Shown piece after piece: positions 31,998-43,140 of a stretch of 64,000 nt of DNA; positions within the stretch are counted from its first letter, which is position 1, and each line of letters begins with the position of its first letter. Position numbers and translations under genes: made by a program. The notes below the pieces were generated by a model. The model was given only the letters and a program-made list of their open reading frames with translations. It was not told where the DNA came from and made no database searches. This stretch comes from Isoetes taiwanensis (Eukaryota; Streptophyta; Lycopodiopsida; Isoetales; Isoetaceae): assembly GCA_021234155.1 (NCBI GenBank), contig JAJEKV010000099.1:2610165-2674164 (forward strand), in the 5' to 3' direction.

Positions 31998-32036
31998 GAG
32001 AAATGTTCGCGGCCGCCGCGATAAATTTCTTGTAAT
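31998..32036 (-). repeat. CACTA-like terminal motif, degenerate copy 2
   Basis: 'agaaatgttcgcggccgccg' followed by 'cgataaatttcttgtaat' matches the end at 35841-35889, with a mutated terminus (TAAT instead of TAGTG). Same orientation as the other two copies. Confidence 0.55.
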
Positions 32037-32950
32037 ATAACTTTATCTCCAATATCTATCACTACATATATAAGTCAGGTACATTTCTTTGCACCCTAAT
32101 ATTTCTGCCCTGGAAAAAAATATGGGCATGACACGTGCCCTTTAAGAAATTAAAAAAAAAATAAAAATGTAAAATTGTCCTCGTGCTCTCCTCTCCTCTC
32201 TGTGCTCGCGGATGCGGCCCTTTCTTTTTCCGCAAGCAATCCGGTCATGCTCGGTTCGACCCTTTCTTGCTTTGCAAGCAAGCCTTCAAGCAAGCCCTGA
32301 AATTCGGCCTTCAAGCAGCCGGATGAGCGCCCCTATTCTTGCAGGACCTGCGGATCCTCTTCTCTTTCTTCGGCTCCTCTTCTGTCTAGTTTGCCACGTT
32401 TTTTTGCGGCTGGATTCGCCGCCATAGCCAGCCAGTTATGCTTTTGCAGGTGGAAACGTATAATCTATCGGATGATTGGTGGAATGAGGTAGAAATCTGG
32501 CAGATATCTGGTTGATAGAAAAAATCTGGCAGCCTATCAGAGTAGGGTTGTTTCCATATTCTATTCAAAGATGGGCACCCTGGCAACACTTGAAGCTTGG
32601 AAACCTCGAAATGCAAGCCTGTATTTGTCTACAATAAGCATTCAATTGGCATCAAACTAATGTATGTTGTATCTGATTTTTTTGACGTTAACTATCATTA
32701 GACATAATTGACATGGATGTTATGATATGTATCGTATGGTTTGTTTAGCAGTTAAGCAAAAAGTGAGCAGTCACACATCTTCAGAGGGATGTAATAGACG
32801 TGCAGCATGCATTTGAAAATAGTTGAATTAATAGAAAGATAGTGAAGGATGAATTGGATGAAGTGACGAATAGATGACCAGAGAAAAGGGGGTCAAAATT
32901 TCGCTGTGGTGCTGCAGATGGGATAAGTGGTTAGAATTGAGGACTCTGGC
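32037..32950. other. Noncoding DNA
   Basis: No supported gene. Open frames at 32212-32427 (plus) and 32386-32616 (minus) have no domain and overlap. Confidence 0.4.
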
Positions 32951-32951
32951 A

Positions 32952-33310
32952 AGCAAAGACATTAGATCATTTGGCACTGTTTTAGCCCATTTATGTTAAG
33001 AATTTGGAAAATGGATGCCTAGCATCAATTGTGGATCTTCCAGTGAACTTTCCGCCGGATGTTCCTGTGCAGAAAATAGAGCTTTCATTTTGGAGTTATG
33101 GCCATATTTTTACCAGACTGTAAAACTGCGGCAGCAAAGACATTACCTGATTTGGCACTGTTTTGGCCCATTTCTGCTAGGAATTTGGAAAATCGACGCC
33201 TAGCGTCAATTGTGGACCTTCCAGTGAGCTTTCCAACGGATGTTCTTGTGCATAAAACAGAGCTTCAATTTGGGAGTTATGGCCACGTTTCTAGAAAATC
33301 TGACTGACAT
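32952..33310 (+). repeat. Tandem duplication, two units of about 180 bp
   Basis: Unit 1 starts 'gcaaagacattagatcattt' near 32954 and unit 2 'gcaaagacattacctgattt' near 33134. Both continue through 'ggaaaat.ga.gcctagc.tc', 'ttccagtga.ctttcc' and 'gggagttatggcca'. They differ at roughly one position in eight, so the duplication is old. Noncoding. Confidence 0.8.
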
Positions 33311-34576
33311 CCATACCGTTCAAGAAATCTACAGCAGCAGCAGCTTTTTACAAATCAAAAAACTAAGATTTATCGTGACATTTCCTCATTGGCACTTTAG
33401 TTAAGGTTGCAATTATGGATCTAACTGAGTGATTGCAGTAGTTCCATAGTTGTCACAGGACAAATAGAGACCACAATAGCCAGCTTATTTCTTCCCAAAA
33501 GGAATGAGTTTTAACATTTGTTTTTAGTGAATCACAGAGCAATTGCTGATGAACATTGGAAAAGGCAGTAAGTAAATACTTAAGGCACTTACTTTGCACT
33601 GGATTTGGCATCATCAAGCTTTGGAAAGTATCCGCTTTCCTTCATTTGTGTACTTAGACGTTTCAATGTGGCATAGATCTCTTCACTTCTACAAAGAACT
33701 CATGCACGTTGTTATCAATCTGGATCCATGCCATTGCAGGTTTTTTCCATGCACCTGCACACTGCCTAAGCTCATCTTTTCGCACAGCATCTGACCACAT
33801 ACATGCCTCAGAATAGATGCCTGACATAAGCATATAGGCAGAGCCATCACATGGAGATAGCTGAACAATTCTTACATAGCAGTGCCTTCCCATCTATTAG
33901 ACCACTGTCGCATTTGCCATTATGTATTGCCATTTGCCATCAAAAAGCTCTCAAAATCTAGTCTCCAGATTAGATCTTGCATTGTGATATTCACCGCGGT
34001 TAAGGAGTCGTGATGCAAATTGTGAAGCTTTTAAGCAGAGAAATTTTTCTTAGCAGTAGATTACATTCAATAACTAAAAGGCTCATGAGGCATGACCTAC
34101 TTGCAGGTTCAAAAAGTTGCATACAGATATACTATGGATTTCCATTCTCTATATTTGCAACACTTCCAAAGCAACTAGCTAATAGAGTATTTGGTAGATC
34201 AGAGAGCTAATTGTGATCTCCTTTGGAATTGGACATCTGGATCTTTATGTGCAGGATCAATTTTGGCCTTCTACATATGTTCTATTGGGTCCATGGTATG
34301 ATATCTTGTTCAGGCATTTGTTCAAAGAGATCGAATGTTTCTTGAAGGTGCCTGCCCGGTATCTACTTAATAGATATCATGTCAACAGCAAAGTAATTGA
34401 TATGTTGCTGATTCCCAGAGGACTCCATATTATATTATATGATTGATTTTTAAATATGATACAGTCCGAGTTGGTATTTTGAATTCCTTTTTTCTATCAC
34501 CGGATTCCCATGTCAGATTTCAACAAAATTTAGAGAGCACCACGTCCCTGCCTCAACTCATATAACCCTGCTGTAC
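33311..34576. other. Noncoding DNA
   Basis: No gene recognised in either strand; short frames only. Confidence 0.4.
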
Positions 34577-34605
34577 AAAAAAAAAAAAAAAAAAAAAAAA
34601 AAAAA
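34577..34605 (+). repeat. Run of 29 A's
   Basis: A pure A homopolymer. It could be the tail of a retrocopied transcript whose body lies to the left, but I find no target duplication or recognisable body. Confidence 0.9.
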
Positions 34606-34692
34606 CACCATCACGAAACCCCATTCGCCACCTGCACATCACAATAAACAATGAGAAGCAGGAATTTTGCAAAAGCACAATGACACAAACCT

Positions 34693-34900
34693 TCAACAAT
34701 CTGAAACCCACGGAATCCACGCGTGTACTGCTTCCTTGATGCAAAGCTTACATCTTCCAAACTCATCGACCTCGTCATCGGCAACAAAACAGAGGCAGCT
34801 GTTACACATGACAATATTATCATATCCAAATAGATACGGCAGGAGACCAAGACCAAATTCTTCAGGATTCTCATCCACGGTAACTTTGATTCTTCCACAG
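34693..34900 (-). CDS. Exon-like frame with four paired cysteines, partial
   Basis: On the minus strand a frame reads 'VTVDENPEEFGLGLLPYLFG', then 'MCNSCLCFVADDEVDEFG', 'RCKLCIKEA', ending 'WIPWVSDC' and TGA at 34693. Two CxxC pairs about 20 residues apart could bind one zinc ion. The codons look protein-like and there are no other stops in about 70 residues. I do not recognise the family and cannot fix the upstream exon border. Confidence 0.35.
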
Positions 34901-34929
34901 GGAACTTGCTTTTGTGCTCACATTGCATT

Positions 34930-35815
34930 CTATTGAAGAATGTGTTCCATGCTTTAAACGTATCTGCATGGTATTTCTATCTGGTGTTTGTTATGTTCAA
35001 TACGAACTACAAAGTTACACTCCAAAAAAGTACAATGTTAAAATTTTAAGTCCTCAAAAGGAAGATATAGTGTCTTCAGAGCAATTATACTTTCGTTTGA
35101 TGCATTTAAGTGCTCGCTTGAATTAGTCTCATATCACGAACTTTTGCATTCTCATCACTTAGATCAGACACTATAGTAACTTGAACTAACTTATTGGCAT
35201 TGTGTCTAGCTGTAGTGTCCATTTGCCCTTCTTCAGCTCCTCTCTCTTCACACATGCCCAATTCCATTTGCATCCATTTTTCGATTTAGCTAGGATCTTC
35301 CAAGAAGAGCAGTTTGCCAAAAGTAGTGTGCCATAAGCTTTTGAAAGATGACTAGAAATGACAAAGTTTGACAAAATTTGGATGCCATTTATATGGGGGC
35401 CATGTGACACGTTCTAACTTTTTTTAAGTGGTGATTAAACCATGAATCATTAGCTTTTGCCTAGGAGTATATTTGACCATTAACTTACCCCAGCGCCAAA
35501 AATTATGGCAAGGTCACACTAACAAAGAATGTACCCTATGGGAGGGACACATATTGATTTAAGCCCTTGCAAACATTACTCTTCATGTTGCATATAAACT
35601 AGGTATTGTAGTGTTCAATTTTCTATTGGAAAGGATATCATACTAGAATAATATAGGCAAAACTAATTAGAATATTACAAGCATCCGAACGTAAGACATG
35701 TTCAGAAGCGCTACACCATTCAAACTAACATGAATCTATTATTGCACAGGTAATGCATTATCAAAGATCGAACATTAATATGGGTCCAACCCCACAGGTT
35801 TGGAACTAAATAAAT
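34930..35815. other. Noncoding DNA
   Basis: Nothing recognised. A-rich with short frames only. Confidence 0.4.
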
Positions 35816-35889
35816 GTTCGCGGCGGCTGTAGGCAGGGAAGAGAAACGTTCGCGGCGGCCTTGGCCGCCGCGATAAGTTTCTTGTAGTG
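35816..35889 (-). mobile_element. CACTA-type transposon end with GC palindrome
   Basis: Read on the minus strand the sequence begins CACTACAAGAAACTTATCG, the hallmark terminus of plant CACTA (En/Spm) elements. It runs into a perfect palindrome at 35851-35872 (10-bp arms cgcggcggcc, 2-base loop). 'gttcgcggcggc' is repeated at 35817 and 35849, like subterminal transposase sites. The element should extend to the left of 35889. I could not find the matching opposite end by eye, so it may be a truncated or nested remnant. Confidence 0.6.
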
Positions 35890-36525
35890 AATAAGCTTGT
35901 TTGACAAGCTTTAAATGCCTATAGATGGATAAATATCTTCACGATTTCCATGGCATTTAAATTCTTTATTATTCATCTTCTTGTCCTCAAAAATGAAATT
36001 AATTTATGTAATCGTGGTTTTAATGTAGCCTTTCAATTTAAAGTTATTTTGATATACATAATGCCAAGTTTGAATATTCCGTATGCTAATAGTTTGTCTT
36101 CTACGTGCTTTTCTAATAAGAAATTGAATAAGTCTAAAACTGCCCAAGCCTCCTGTTGCGCCTTTTTGCGAGTTTTTTTTTTCCTTTTTCTGTTTTCCTT
36201 TTCCCATGCCATTTTTCTCTACCATTTTGCCTTTCACTTTTCTCCTTTCGTCCTCCCTTTCCCTTTTCCCTTTCCCTTTCTCATTAAAGGATCAAAGCAT
36301 GACGAATCAGGGTGATGGGAAGTTGTGCGATAAATCTAGGCCTTCGGATGCAATCTGATGATTTTAGCCATCCAAATTAAGGCACGGTTATTACGGGACT
36401 CCCTTATTTTTCGGGGGGAAGTCCTTTATTTTTGAATATGACCCATGAACAACCAATCAAGCACACAAACCAACACAATAGCAAACATTATATTAAACTC
36501 CACATTATACAATTGTAAAAGATTG
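35890..36525. other. Noncoding DNA with pyrimidine-rich tract
   Basis: 36165-36290 on the plus strand is mostly C and T. No gene. This lies just downstream of the kinase gene and would include its 3' untranslated region and terminator, but I cannot point to a definite polyadenylation signal. Confidence 0.45.
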
Positions 36526-39060
36526 TTAATCTTCTTTTACGCGCCCTTTGAGATTGTCTTGAGCCACTGCAAACAGCTTGCATGCACCCTTATGTGCAGG
36601 GCAATGCCCAATGACAATACCTCTCAAATTTTTGGTTTTGACATACTTTGCTTTCTCCTTAATAGACCGGATGTTATCATAAACGCAAATCACCCTTCGG
36701 GTTGGGTGGTAAGCATATGGTGCTTTAGCCTCTTCGTCCCATTTTTGCTTAAATCCAATGCTGTCCAACTGACTGAAACAAGGGACTCGCAAATCACTGG
36801 GTATCCCTCTATTCGCAGGCTTGCCAATATCATCAGTATTGGAGAATCCCATAGGTTCACAAGCCGCTGTTATACAGATTTTTGAAGAATGAATCCCTTT
36901 AGATACATAGTAATTAACAGACTCATCCACACTCCACTTTTGATGGCAATTCGAATACAAGTTGGCTGTATGGTGAGCTGTTTCTTCGCCAGAAGAGAAG
37001 GAGTTGTGCAGAAAAATTTGATCAATTAGATGGGCGGCTCTTTCAATTGGCCATTTGGCTTCTGTTGTAGCACAAGTGACAGTGATTAGAAAAGCTGGTG
37101 GCAATGCACTTCGCAGCTGCTCTAGCACAAGAACGAAGTTCTCGCCATCCTGCGGTCTCACAACGTTGCCCTCTTTACCATAGTTTATTCCATCATCACT
37201 TAGACACATCCAGTCAATAACAAGACCATCAAAAATTGGATAAACTCTGCAGAACTGTAACACAGAATTGGTGAACCGTGTTCGATTCTCATAGGATGAG
37301 AATGCATCAGAGAAAAACCTTGAGCTATCCCATCCTCCGATCATGAGGGAGATTTTAATTTTCTTTGCAACGATTTTCAGTTGTGCAAAAGTTAATCCTA
37401 GATCAGCTGATATGAGATCCCCCCCAAACCCCTTCTTCAGCATTTCTAACTGTCCCGATGGTAAAACACCCAAAGGACCTGCGACAATGTCTTTCAGACG
37501 ATCCAAGGTGGGAAGACGTTCAATTGCGTACTTTGGATACCAGTATATTGCTTTCTTGCAAGTAGGATCACTTATTTCGTTGGAAGTTGACCCTATTTGA
37601 TTCTGATTTTCTGCCATAAGGGCATTTTCCTTGACATCCCACAGACGTTCAAAAATTTCTTCAAAACTAGGGCGCTTATTACCCTCTTGATGTAAGCAAC
37701 GGCATATGATCGTGTACAGATCCCTAGGGACATATTCTGGTAAAGAAGGCATTTGCAACCGTTCTTTCATAGCTGGCTCTGGTTTTCTTCCTGTAAGGAT
37801 TTCTGTGCAGACTAACCCAAAGCTATACACGTCAACCTTTCTTGTGTATGTGCCCCCTGCAGCCATCTCTGGCGCCATGTATCGCTCTGTGCCTCTGTTA
37901 TCCGTATGAGGGCTATTTTCACTCAGAAACTCTGCTTTGGCAGCACCAAAATCAGAGAGTTTGACACTCAAACTTCTGTCATCCCTTTCCTTTATCAAGA
38001 TATTGGTGGGTTTCAAGTCCCTGTAAATCACATTATGACTATGTAAACTCCTTACCCCCATCACAATCTGGAGCATGATATCAACTGACTCATCCAGAGA
38101 AAACGGTCTATCTTGTCTGATTTTCTTCCTCATCTTTATCAGGCTTTCCAAATCCATATCCATTAGCTCCATGACAAGGACATTTCTACTTTCACCTTGC
38201 CCATTCGAAATCTCTGAACGGCCGAATATTTGAACTATGTGAGGAGATTTCACGACCAGCAATTTCATAAACAATTTGTATTCATCCTGAAAATAATCAT
38301 CATAATGGAACTCCTTGATAGCCACTGGTATAATGTTGCACCAAATTGCTTTTTTGACAATTCCAAAAGCGCCATTTCCCAAAGGCATATCTGATATAGA
38401 TAGATCACTCTTTGCAATAAGGGGTACAGTTCCTTCCTCCAACATGGGAGTGAAGCCAGTTAAAGACTCTGGAAGAAGCTGCTCAGCACTTTTCAGGAAG
38501 TCTCTCACTGCTTGCTTGTCTTGTTCATAACCCACAGATGATGCACCTTGCCATTGCCTCCATTCGTTCTCTATTTCACTCTGCAAATGCTTAATATGAT
38601 ATATTTTTCCTTCCGGACCACACTGTTGCGCAATCATTCGACAGTATCTTCTTGCATCTTCAAAAATTTCAGACAACTCATCTGCGCTGCCAAGAATGAT
38701 GAAAAATAACGCTACTACAGGGTCTTGGTCTGCAAATTTCTGAACAAGGTTCATGCCTCTTTTCAAAACTCCAAGCAGCTTTTTACCCATTGCCATTGGA
38801 CAGTTTGACTCCGATTTGCTTTCGAACCGATCAATCCACTTTGCTGCCAAATCTAGAAGTAATTTGAAATTAGAACACTGGCCAGCAAAAAACAGTTGCC
38901 CGCTGTTAATTATTTCGTCAATTTCCTGCGAAAGATCAAGAATATCTCCACAAATTTGACTAGGAGTTCGAGTTTCTCCTGTTGTAGAATTAGATTGATT
39001 AGAAGTTTGACCTTGCTCCATCGCGGAATTAGATTGACTAGAAGATTGACCTTGCTCCAT
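36526..39060 (-). CDS. Protein kinase fused to an inactive chitinase-like (GH18) domain
   Basis: Single-exon frame; the first ATG (39058-39060, context GAGATGG) gives 844 residues. The frame extends 19 codons further up without an ATG. Residues 1-27 repeat 'MEQGQ.S.QSNS' twice. About 30-205 is a helical region like the N-terminal bundles of plant TKL or MLKL-type kinases. The kinase spans about 222-478: glycine loop 'GNGAFGIV', Lys249 in 'VAIKEF', catalytic 'YRDLKPTN' (Asp348), 'DFGAAKAE' (Asp370), 'APEM'. All catalytic residues are present. About 504-825 is GH18-like: 'AIYWYPKY', 'ISLMIGGWDSSRFF', 'FDGLVIDWM'. In active chitinases that last motif has Asp at position 633-type and Glu at the end; here they are Val614 and Met618, so it cannot cleave chitin. 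No signal peptide or membrane segment is seen, so it is probably cytosolic. The last part may bind a sugar or act as scaffold. Confidence 0.93.
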   Translation of the reverse strand: MEQGQSSSQSNSAMEQGQTSNQSNSTTGETRTPSQICGDILDLSQEIDEIINSGQLFFAGQCSNFKLLLDLAAKWIDRFESKSESNCPMAMGKKLLGVLKRGMNLVQKFADQDPVVALFFIILGSADELSEIFEDARRYCRMIAQQCGPEGKIYHIKHLQSEIENEWRQWQGASSVGYEQDKQAVRDFLKSAEQLLPESLTGFTPMLEEGTVPLIAKSDLSISDMPLGNGAFGIVKKAIWCNIIPVAIKEFHYDDYFQDEYKLFMKLLVVKSPHIVQIFGRSEISNGQGESRNVLVMELMDMDLESLIKMRKKIRQDRPFSLDESVDIMLQIVMGVRSLHSHNVIYRDLKPTNILIKERDDRSLSVKLSDFGAAKAEFLSENSPHTDNRGTERYMAPEMAAGGTYTRKVDVYSFGLVCTEILTGRKPEPAMKERLQMPSLPEYVPRDLYTIICRCLHQEGNKRPSFEEIFERLWDVKENALMAENQNQIGSTSNEISDPTCKKAIYWYPKYAIERLPTLDRLKDIVAGPLGVLPSGQLEMLKKGFGGDLISADLGLTFAQLKIVAKKIKISLMIGGWDSSRFFSDAFSSYENRTRFTNSVLQFCRVYPIFDGLVIDWMCLSDDGINYGKEGNVVRPQDGENFVLVLEQLRSALPPAFLITVTCATTEAKWPIERAAHLIDQIFLHNSFSSGEETAHHTANLYSNCHQKWSVDESVNYYVSKGIHSSKICITAACEPMGFSNTDDIGKPANRGIPSDLRVPCFSQLDSIGFKQKWDEEAKAPYAYHPTRRVICVYDNIRSIKEKAKYVKTKNLRGIVIGHCPAHKGACKLFAVAQDNLKGRVKED

Positions 39061-39120
39061 CTCGGAATGAAATTGAGTAGGAGATTGAGCTTCGATTTTA
39101 CAGCAACGCTTTTGCAATAG

Positions 39121-39772
39121 AATTGAATTGATTCAATTCTTTAGTAAACATAGTATTGTGTAAATTGGCCAGATAATTGGCATATCAGTCTTATACAAAA
39201 AACTGGAAAAACTATATAATTGGGTAGGTTCCAAAGGCTTACGAAAGAAGCTAGTTAGACAATAGGAGGTAGGGTCATCAATGCCATATGAAATTAAAGA
39301 TCTTTATGTGGCATGGTGACATAATTCTAGTGATGCCAGCAATGCTAGAGGTCCCGCTCCTGCCTCAACAAACAGCATATTTAAGCAAAGCTTTTGTAAG
39401 GATTCTCTATCATGCCCATCATGATGACGATGGACATTATCTACACATTGCTAGATTTGGAGAAAAATAACGTAGAAAACACTTACGACCTATTCTATCC
39501 ATGGTGCCAATGCCACGTGGCACTGTTTCTTTCCCCATAATGTCAAAGAAAAATTTGGGGGTGTTGCGTTCTTCATGTGGCTGGGGATTTAACTACTGTT
39601 GTTCATTATTGCTTAGTATTCCAGAGTTTTACCCTGCATTCTTACTATCTACCCTATATTAAAACTGCAGTATAGGTCATCACTGGTTTCCACGTTATAG
39701 GGAAAGCCATTTACATGCCTTCCCTGAGATGTCAATAGGCCTGCGCACTTCGTGCGTTGCCCTGTTAGCATG
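39121..39772. other. Region upstream of the kinase gene
   Basis: Likely holds the promoter and 5' leader of the minus-strand kinase gene. No convincing TATA box position can be fixed by eye. No other gene seen. Confidence 0.35.
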
Positions 39773-39908
39773 CTAAAGAAGGCATGTAAATGACCTTTCT
39801 TGTATGCATAAACGATTTATTTGTACGAGATAAAACATAAAGAAGGCATGTAAATGACCTTTCTTGTATGCATAAACAAATGGTTTATTTGTACTAGATA
39901 AAACATAA
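39773..39908 (+). repeat. Tandem duplication, about 65-70 bp unit
   Basis: Two copies of 'aaagaaggcatgtaaatgac' followed by 'ctttcttgtatgcataaac' and 'gataaaacata'. The second has a 4-bp insertion. Confidence 0.85.
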
Positions 39909-40464
39909 TATAATTGGAATTTGTATTCTGTACGAAAAAATTGCATAAAATATATTAATATGTAGGCTACAAAGGCTTATATAAAAAGCTAGACAAATGG
40001 GAATAGCATTATTGTTGCCATATGAACTTAAATATCCAGCCCAATGCTTCTAGTTGACATAATCTCTTTATATCCTAAAGGAGTCTTGAGTGTATGTGAT
40101 CAACTTCCATTTTGGACCGTGGATGTAGGTAAATGGTTGGGATTAGTTAGTTTGAAAGGATTTTTTTTCCAAGAACATGAATATATAACCGAATAGCATT
40201 GCAATTGAGGCATTTCGAGGTGCATGGTATTCTTGGGCCATCCATGATTGTAGATGACGGCTAGAGCATCTCCCCTCGAAGGCCACAAATACTGCTATAT
40301 GAAGGATCTTTTCATGGCTTCCATTAATCTCTCTATTCTTACTAGAATTCTTTTGATTATTCATTTTGAAAGCGTATTAAAAGCCGATTTGATTATTTTC
40401 TGTTTCATTTCATACCAGGCATTGTTGTAATCTTCCTCTTGAGCTATTCATTGCATTTCAAATA
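39909..40464. other. Noncoding DNA
   Basis: No supported gene. Overlapping minus frames at 40100-40364 show no domain. Confidence 0.4.
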
Positions 40465-40930
40465 ATGGAAAACCGTCAAAGCTGGGGCCCTTTTCTCCTT
40501 GAAAGGGTTGGGTCTGTTGAGCTTAATGATTACGAGAAAGCATGTGCTCTGGATCAGGATGTCAGGCAATTTGATGAACATCTAATGCTTAGAACATAGA
40601 GAGTTTTGGGAACCCTAGCTGGTGGAGTGGATGAAGCAGGACTCTCTTTTGATTTCCTCAGGGAAGTTATCAGAAGTTTTTTGGACGTGGATCAAGGGGG
40701 TCGTTAATTTGATTCTGAGCTACAAAAAGGATGCTTGAGCAATTCACTCACTTTTTGATCTTGTTAAAGAGTAGTGGAGAAGTTAATAGATGCATTAGAT
40801 CATGCAAAGGAGAATCAACTTAGATACAAGTTGCTATCAATATGGCCAAGGATCATTATCATAAAGACTTAACTTGTGAGAAGATCTTAGAAGAGCTAGA
40901 TGGTTTTGTTTAAGGAATCCATTTGGTAAT
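40465..40930 (+). pseudogene. Decayed UPF0496 / At14a-like (DUF677) gene
   Basis: An ATG at 40465 opens 'MENRQSWGPFLLERV', then 'YEKACALDQDVRQFDEHL', 'RVLGTLAGGVDEAGLSFDF' and 'LREVIRSFLDVDQ'. This matches the N-terminal signature of plant UPF0496 proteins (Tyr-Glu-x-Ala-Cys-x-Leu-Asp, Phe-Asp, Val-Glu-x-x-Ser-Leu-Ser-Phe). Further on 'RVVEKLIDALDHAKENQL' matches the helical part. Stops interrupt it at about 40597, 40705 and later, and the reading phase does not recover, so it is a pseudogene or fragment. Family members are membrane-associated plant proteins of unclear role; the identification is from memory of the motif. Confidence 0.7.
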
Positions 40931-42249
40931 GAATTCATTCAGAAATTCCAGATTATATTAAACATTATATCTAAAATTCTTTAGAAACTACCTAGCATGC
41001 AGCAATACCAAACATAGAAGCTCACAACTACCATTGTCAGCTTCATTGTCATAGGTGGATTGTCAAGGTCTATCCATCCCTGAAAAACTTTAGAATCTAA
41101 TGTCCAGTCAACTGTGGCTTGTGGTTTTCCTTCTTGACGTATCGTTGTGCTTCAGATGATAATTGTCCAGTGATTTCTTTAAACATTTCAGGAAATTCAC
41201 CTTCTGGACATTCGCAGACACTACAATCGTGGAAGAAGGAACAGTCACAAAAGAGTCTCACCCATAAGTAAAATCTGATAGCAGTTACTATACTATCTAT
41301 AGACAACATTCCATGTACAAAGGGACTAAATTCCAAGGGTAGATGTCAGTATTGGACTTCTTTATTGGTTCCTTCTCTGCCAAGAAAAAGGAAAATCTAG
41401 GCCTCGCTGCTTTTTCCTATACAACTTCTACCGCAGCTTTTGTGTTTGAACAAAATATTAGAAAAGGTTAGAAGCAGATAAAAATGCTAAATATACTCAG
41501 CATTAATAATAGGTATAAGTTGAATATAAATGCTTCAATATGTATAGGCAAACGGCTTCCAGCATTTACTGGTTTATATGACACCATTCGTTGGAGTTGG
41601 TTGGACAGGCTCTTGTGAAGCATGATTACACATTTTTTATATCTGCCTCAATATTCAATCCAGAAAAGAATTTAAATCTGTAAATTCTATAGAGCCATAA
41701 GGTTTTAGATAGACTTTGAGATAACTCTCCCATTTTTTGCATTGCCCCATTGCATATTGAGCAAGTTTTGAATCGCACAGTATGCAAAGAAATGTTCGTC
41801 TCGGAGGTATATTTTTGTACAATATACATGCACTGCTGGAAACACCACCATGGCTCCAATTTAAGCATCTTTTTTTATTGGTTTGTATAGGGATTGCATG
41901 GACAGATGTCCAGAAGAAAAAATGTGAATAACTATGAGATTGGCCACAACATGAGAAGCTATAGGACTTCAAAGACTGAATAGTTGAGCCATGGGCATGA
42001 ATGTTTTTGCAAAGTGCAACTTATAGTTCCATGGGAATATCTGGTCAGGTAAGTAGAAACAGGTCATCCTTTTCTTTGGGAATAGTATGCCATTTAAGAA
42101 ATCACATAGCCAAGTTATGGCAGAGTTATGAGATGTCAGAAGACATATTAAGGCAGTAAAATTATAGCTAGACTATAGACTTACGTGCGTACTTGAGTTG
42201 CAAGAAAGATGGAATCACAACATATACCTTGCTTTTGTAGATTCTTATC
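40931..42249. other. Noncoding DNA
   Basis: No gene recognised. Minus frames at 41626-41972 overlap in different phases and show no domain. Confidence 0.4.
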
Positions 42250-42590
42250 ACGTATATTCACACGGGGGGTTACTTAAGGCAACGAGAGCTGTCGGATGGG
42301 CATATTTGCCCTTTATTCCAAGATCTGGACCGTACATAGTGATCCTCGTTTATGGGGTATGCATGTACAAGTTTTTGTATACTGTATATTAAGGTTTGCA
42401 AAATACTATAAGGTTTGAGAGAATGTACTTAATGGTGTTAATTTTGTACATGTATTATAAATTTTTTGAGGCTCTCGCTGCCCGAAGTAACCCCCCGTGT
42501 GAATATGGTTTGTCTTAATAATGTTAGTTGTGTGTTAATGGTTTGTGTTAACTAAAAAATTTTTTGGCCCCTTCGGGGCCTTAAGGATGG
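42250..42590 (+). repeat. Foldback element with terminal inverted repeats (partner at 7020-7235)
   Basis: 'atattcacacggggggttac' at about 42254 is mirrored by its inverse at about 42490-42510, with a further 'gcaacgagagc' / 'gctctcgctgc' match inside. The arms are about 36 bp with few mismatches and are separated by about 190 bp. At the right a second hairpin (ggccccttcggggcc, 42564-42578) follows an A/T run. The combination recurs in rearranged form at 7.0-7.2 kb. It is small and noncoding, so it is probably a MITE-like family. Confidence 0.7.
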
Positions 42591-43140
42591 TGTAGGGTTG
42601 CATCTTGAACCTTGGAATCCAAATATGCACTAAGGATTTAATATTTGAAGTATACTATGAATAACAGATAACCATCCTTTAAATATTTAGAAGCTCACCT
42701 TTTAGAAACTTCTTCAAATACATTAGGTTGAAGATTAAAAGGCTCAACCGAGAAGATTAACTAATCTAGTAGGTTAACCAGCTGGAACAAAGGGTATAGC
42801 AAATTCACCAACAGCTATACTCAGAGGGATGCTTCTAAGAGAATTTATATTTCAAGGCTTTACAATGAATCCGACTAAATACCATTGTTCCCTCATCTAA
42901 ATTGATTGGATGTGCTTCGTGGTAACTGGTGGTGAGGTTTTGACAAGCATCTAGCAGTCATCCCTTTACATACATGATAATAGAATAACAGATAATATGA
43001 TAATGATTAGAGTTATATTTGTTAGTTTCAGATCAGATACACAGAATATTCAACAACACTTCTCAAATATAAGCCATAATCACAGACAGTTTGATAACCG
43101 GAACCATATTCACAGTTTTAAAATTAAATAGACAAAGCGC
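42591..43140. other. Noncoding DNA downstream of the 43-44 kb gene
   Basis: Contains the presumed 3' untranslated region of the minus-strand gene ending at 43141. Nothing else recognised. Confidence 0.4.

Noticed and set aside
36445-36885. 146-codon plus-strand frame and other plus frames to 39120
   Set aside because: Shadows of the 844-codon minus-strand kinase gene.
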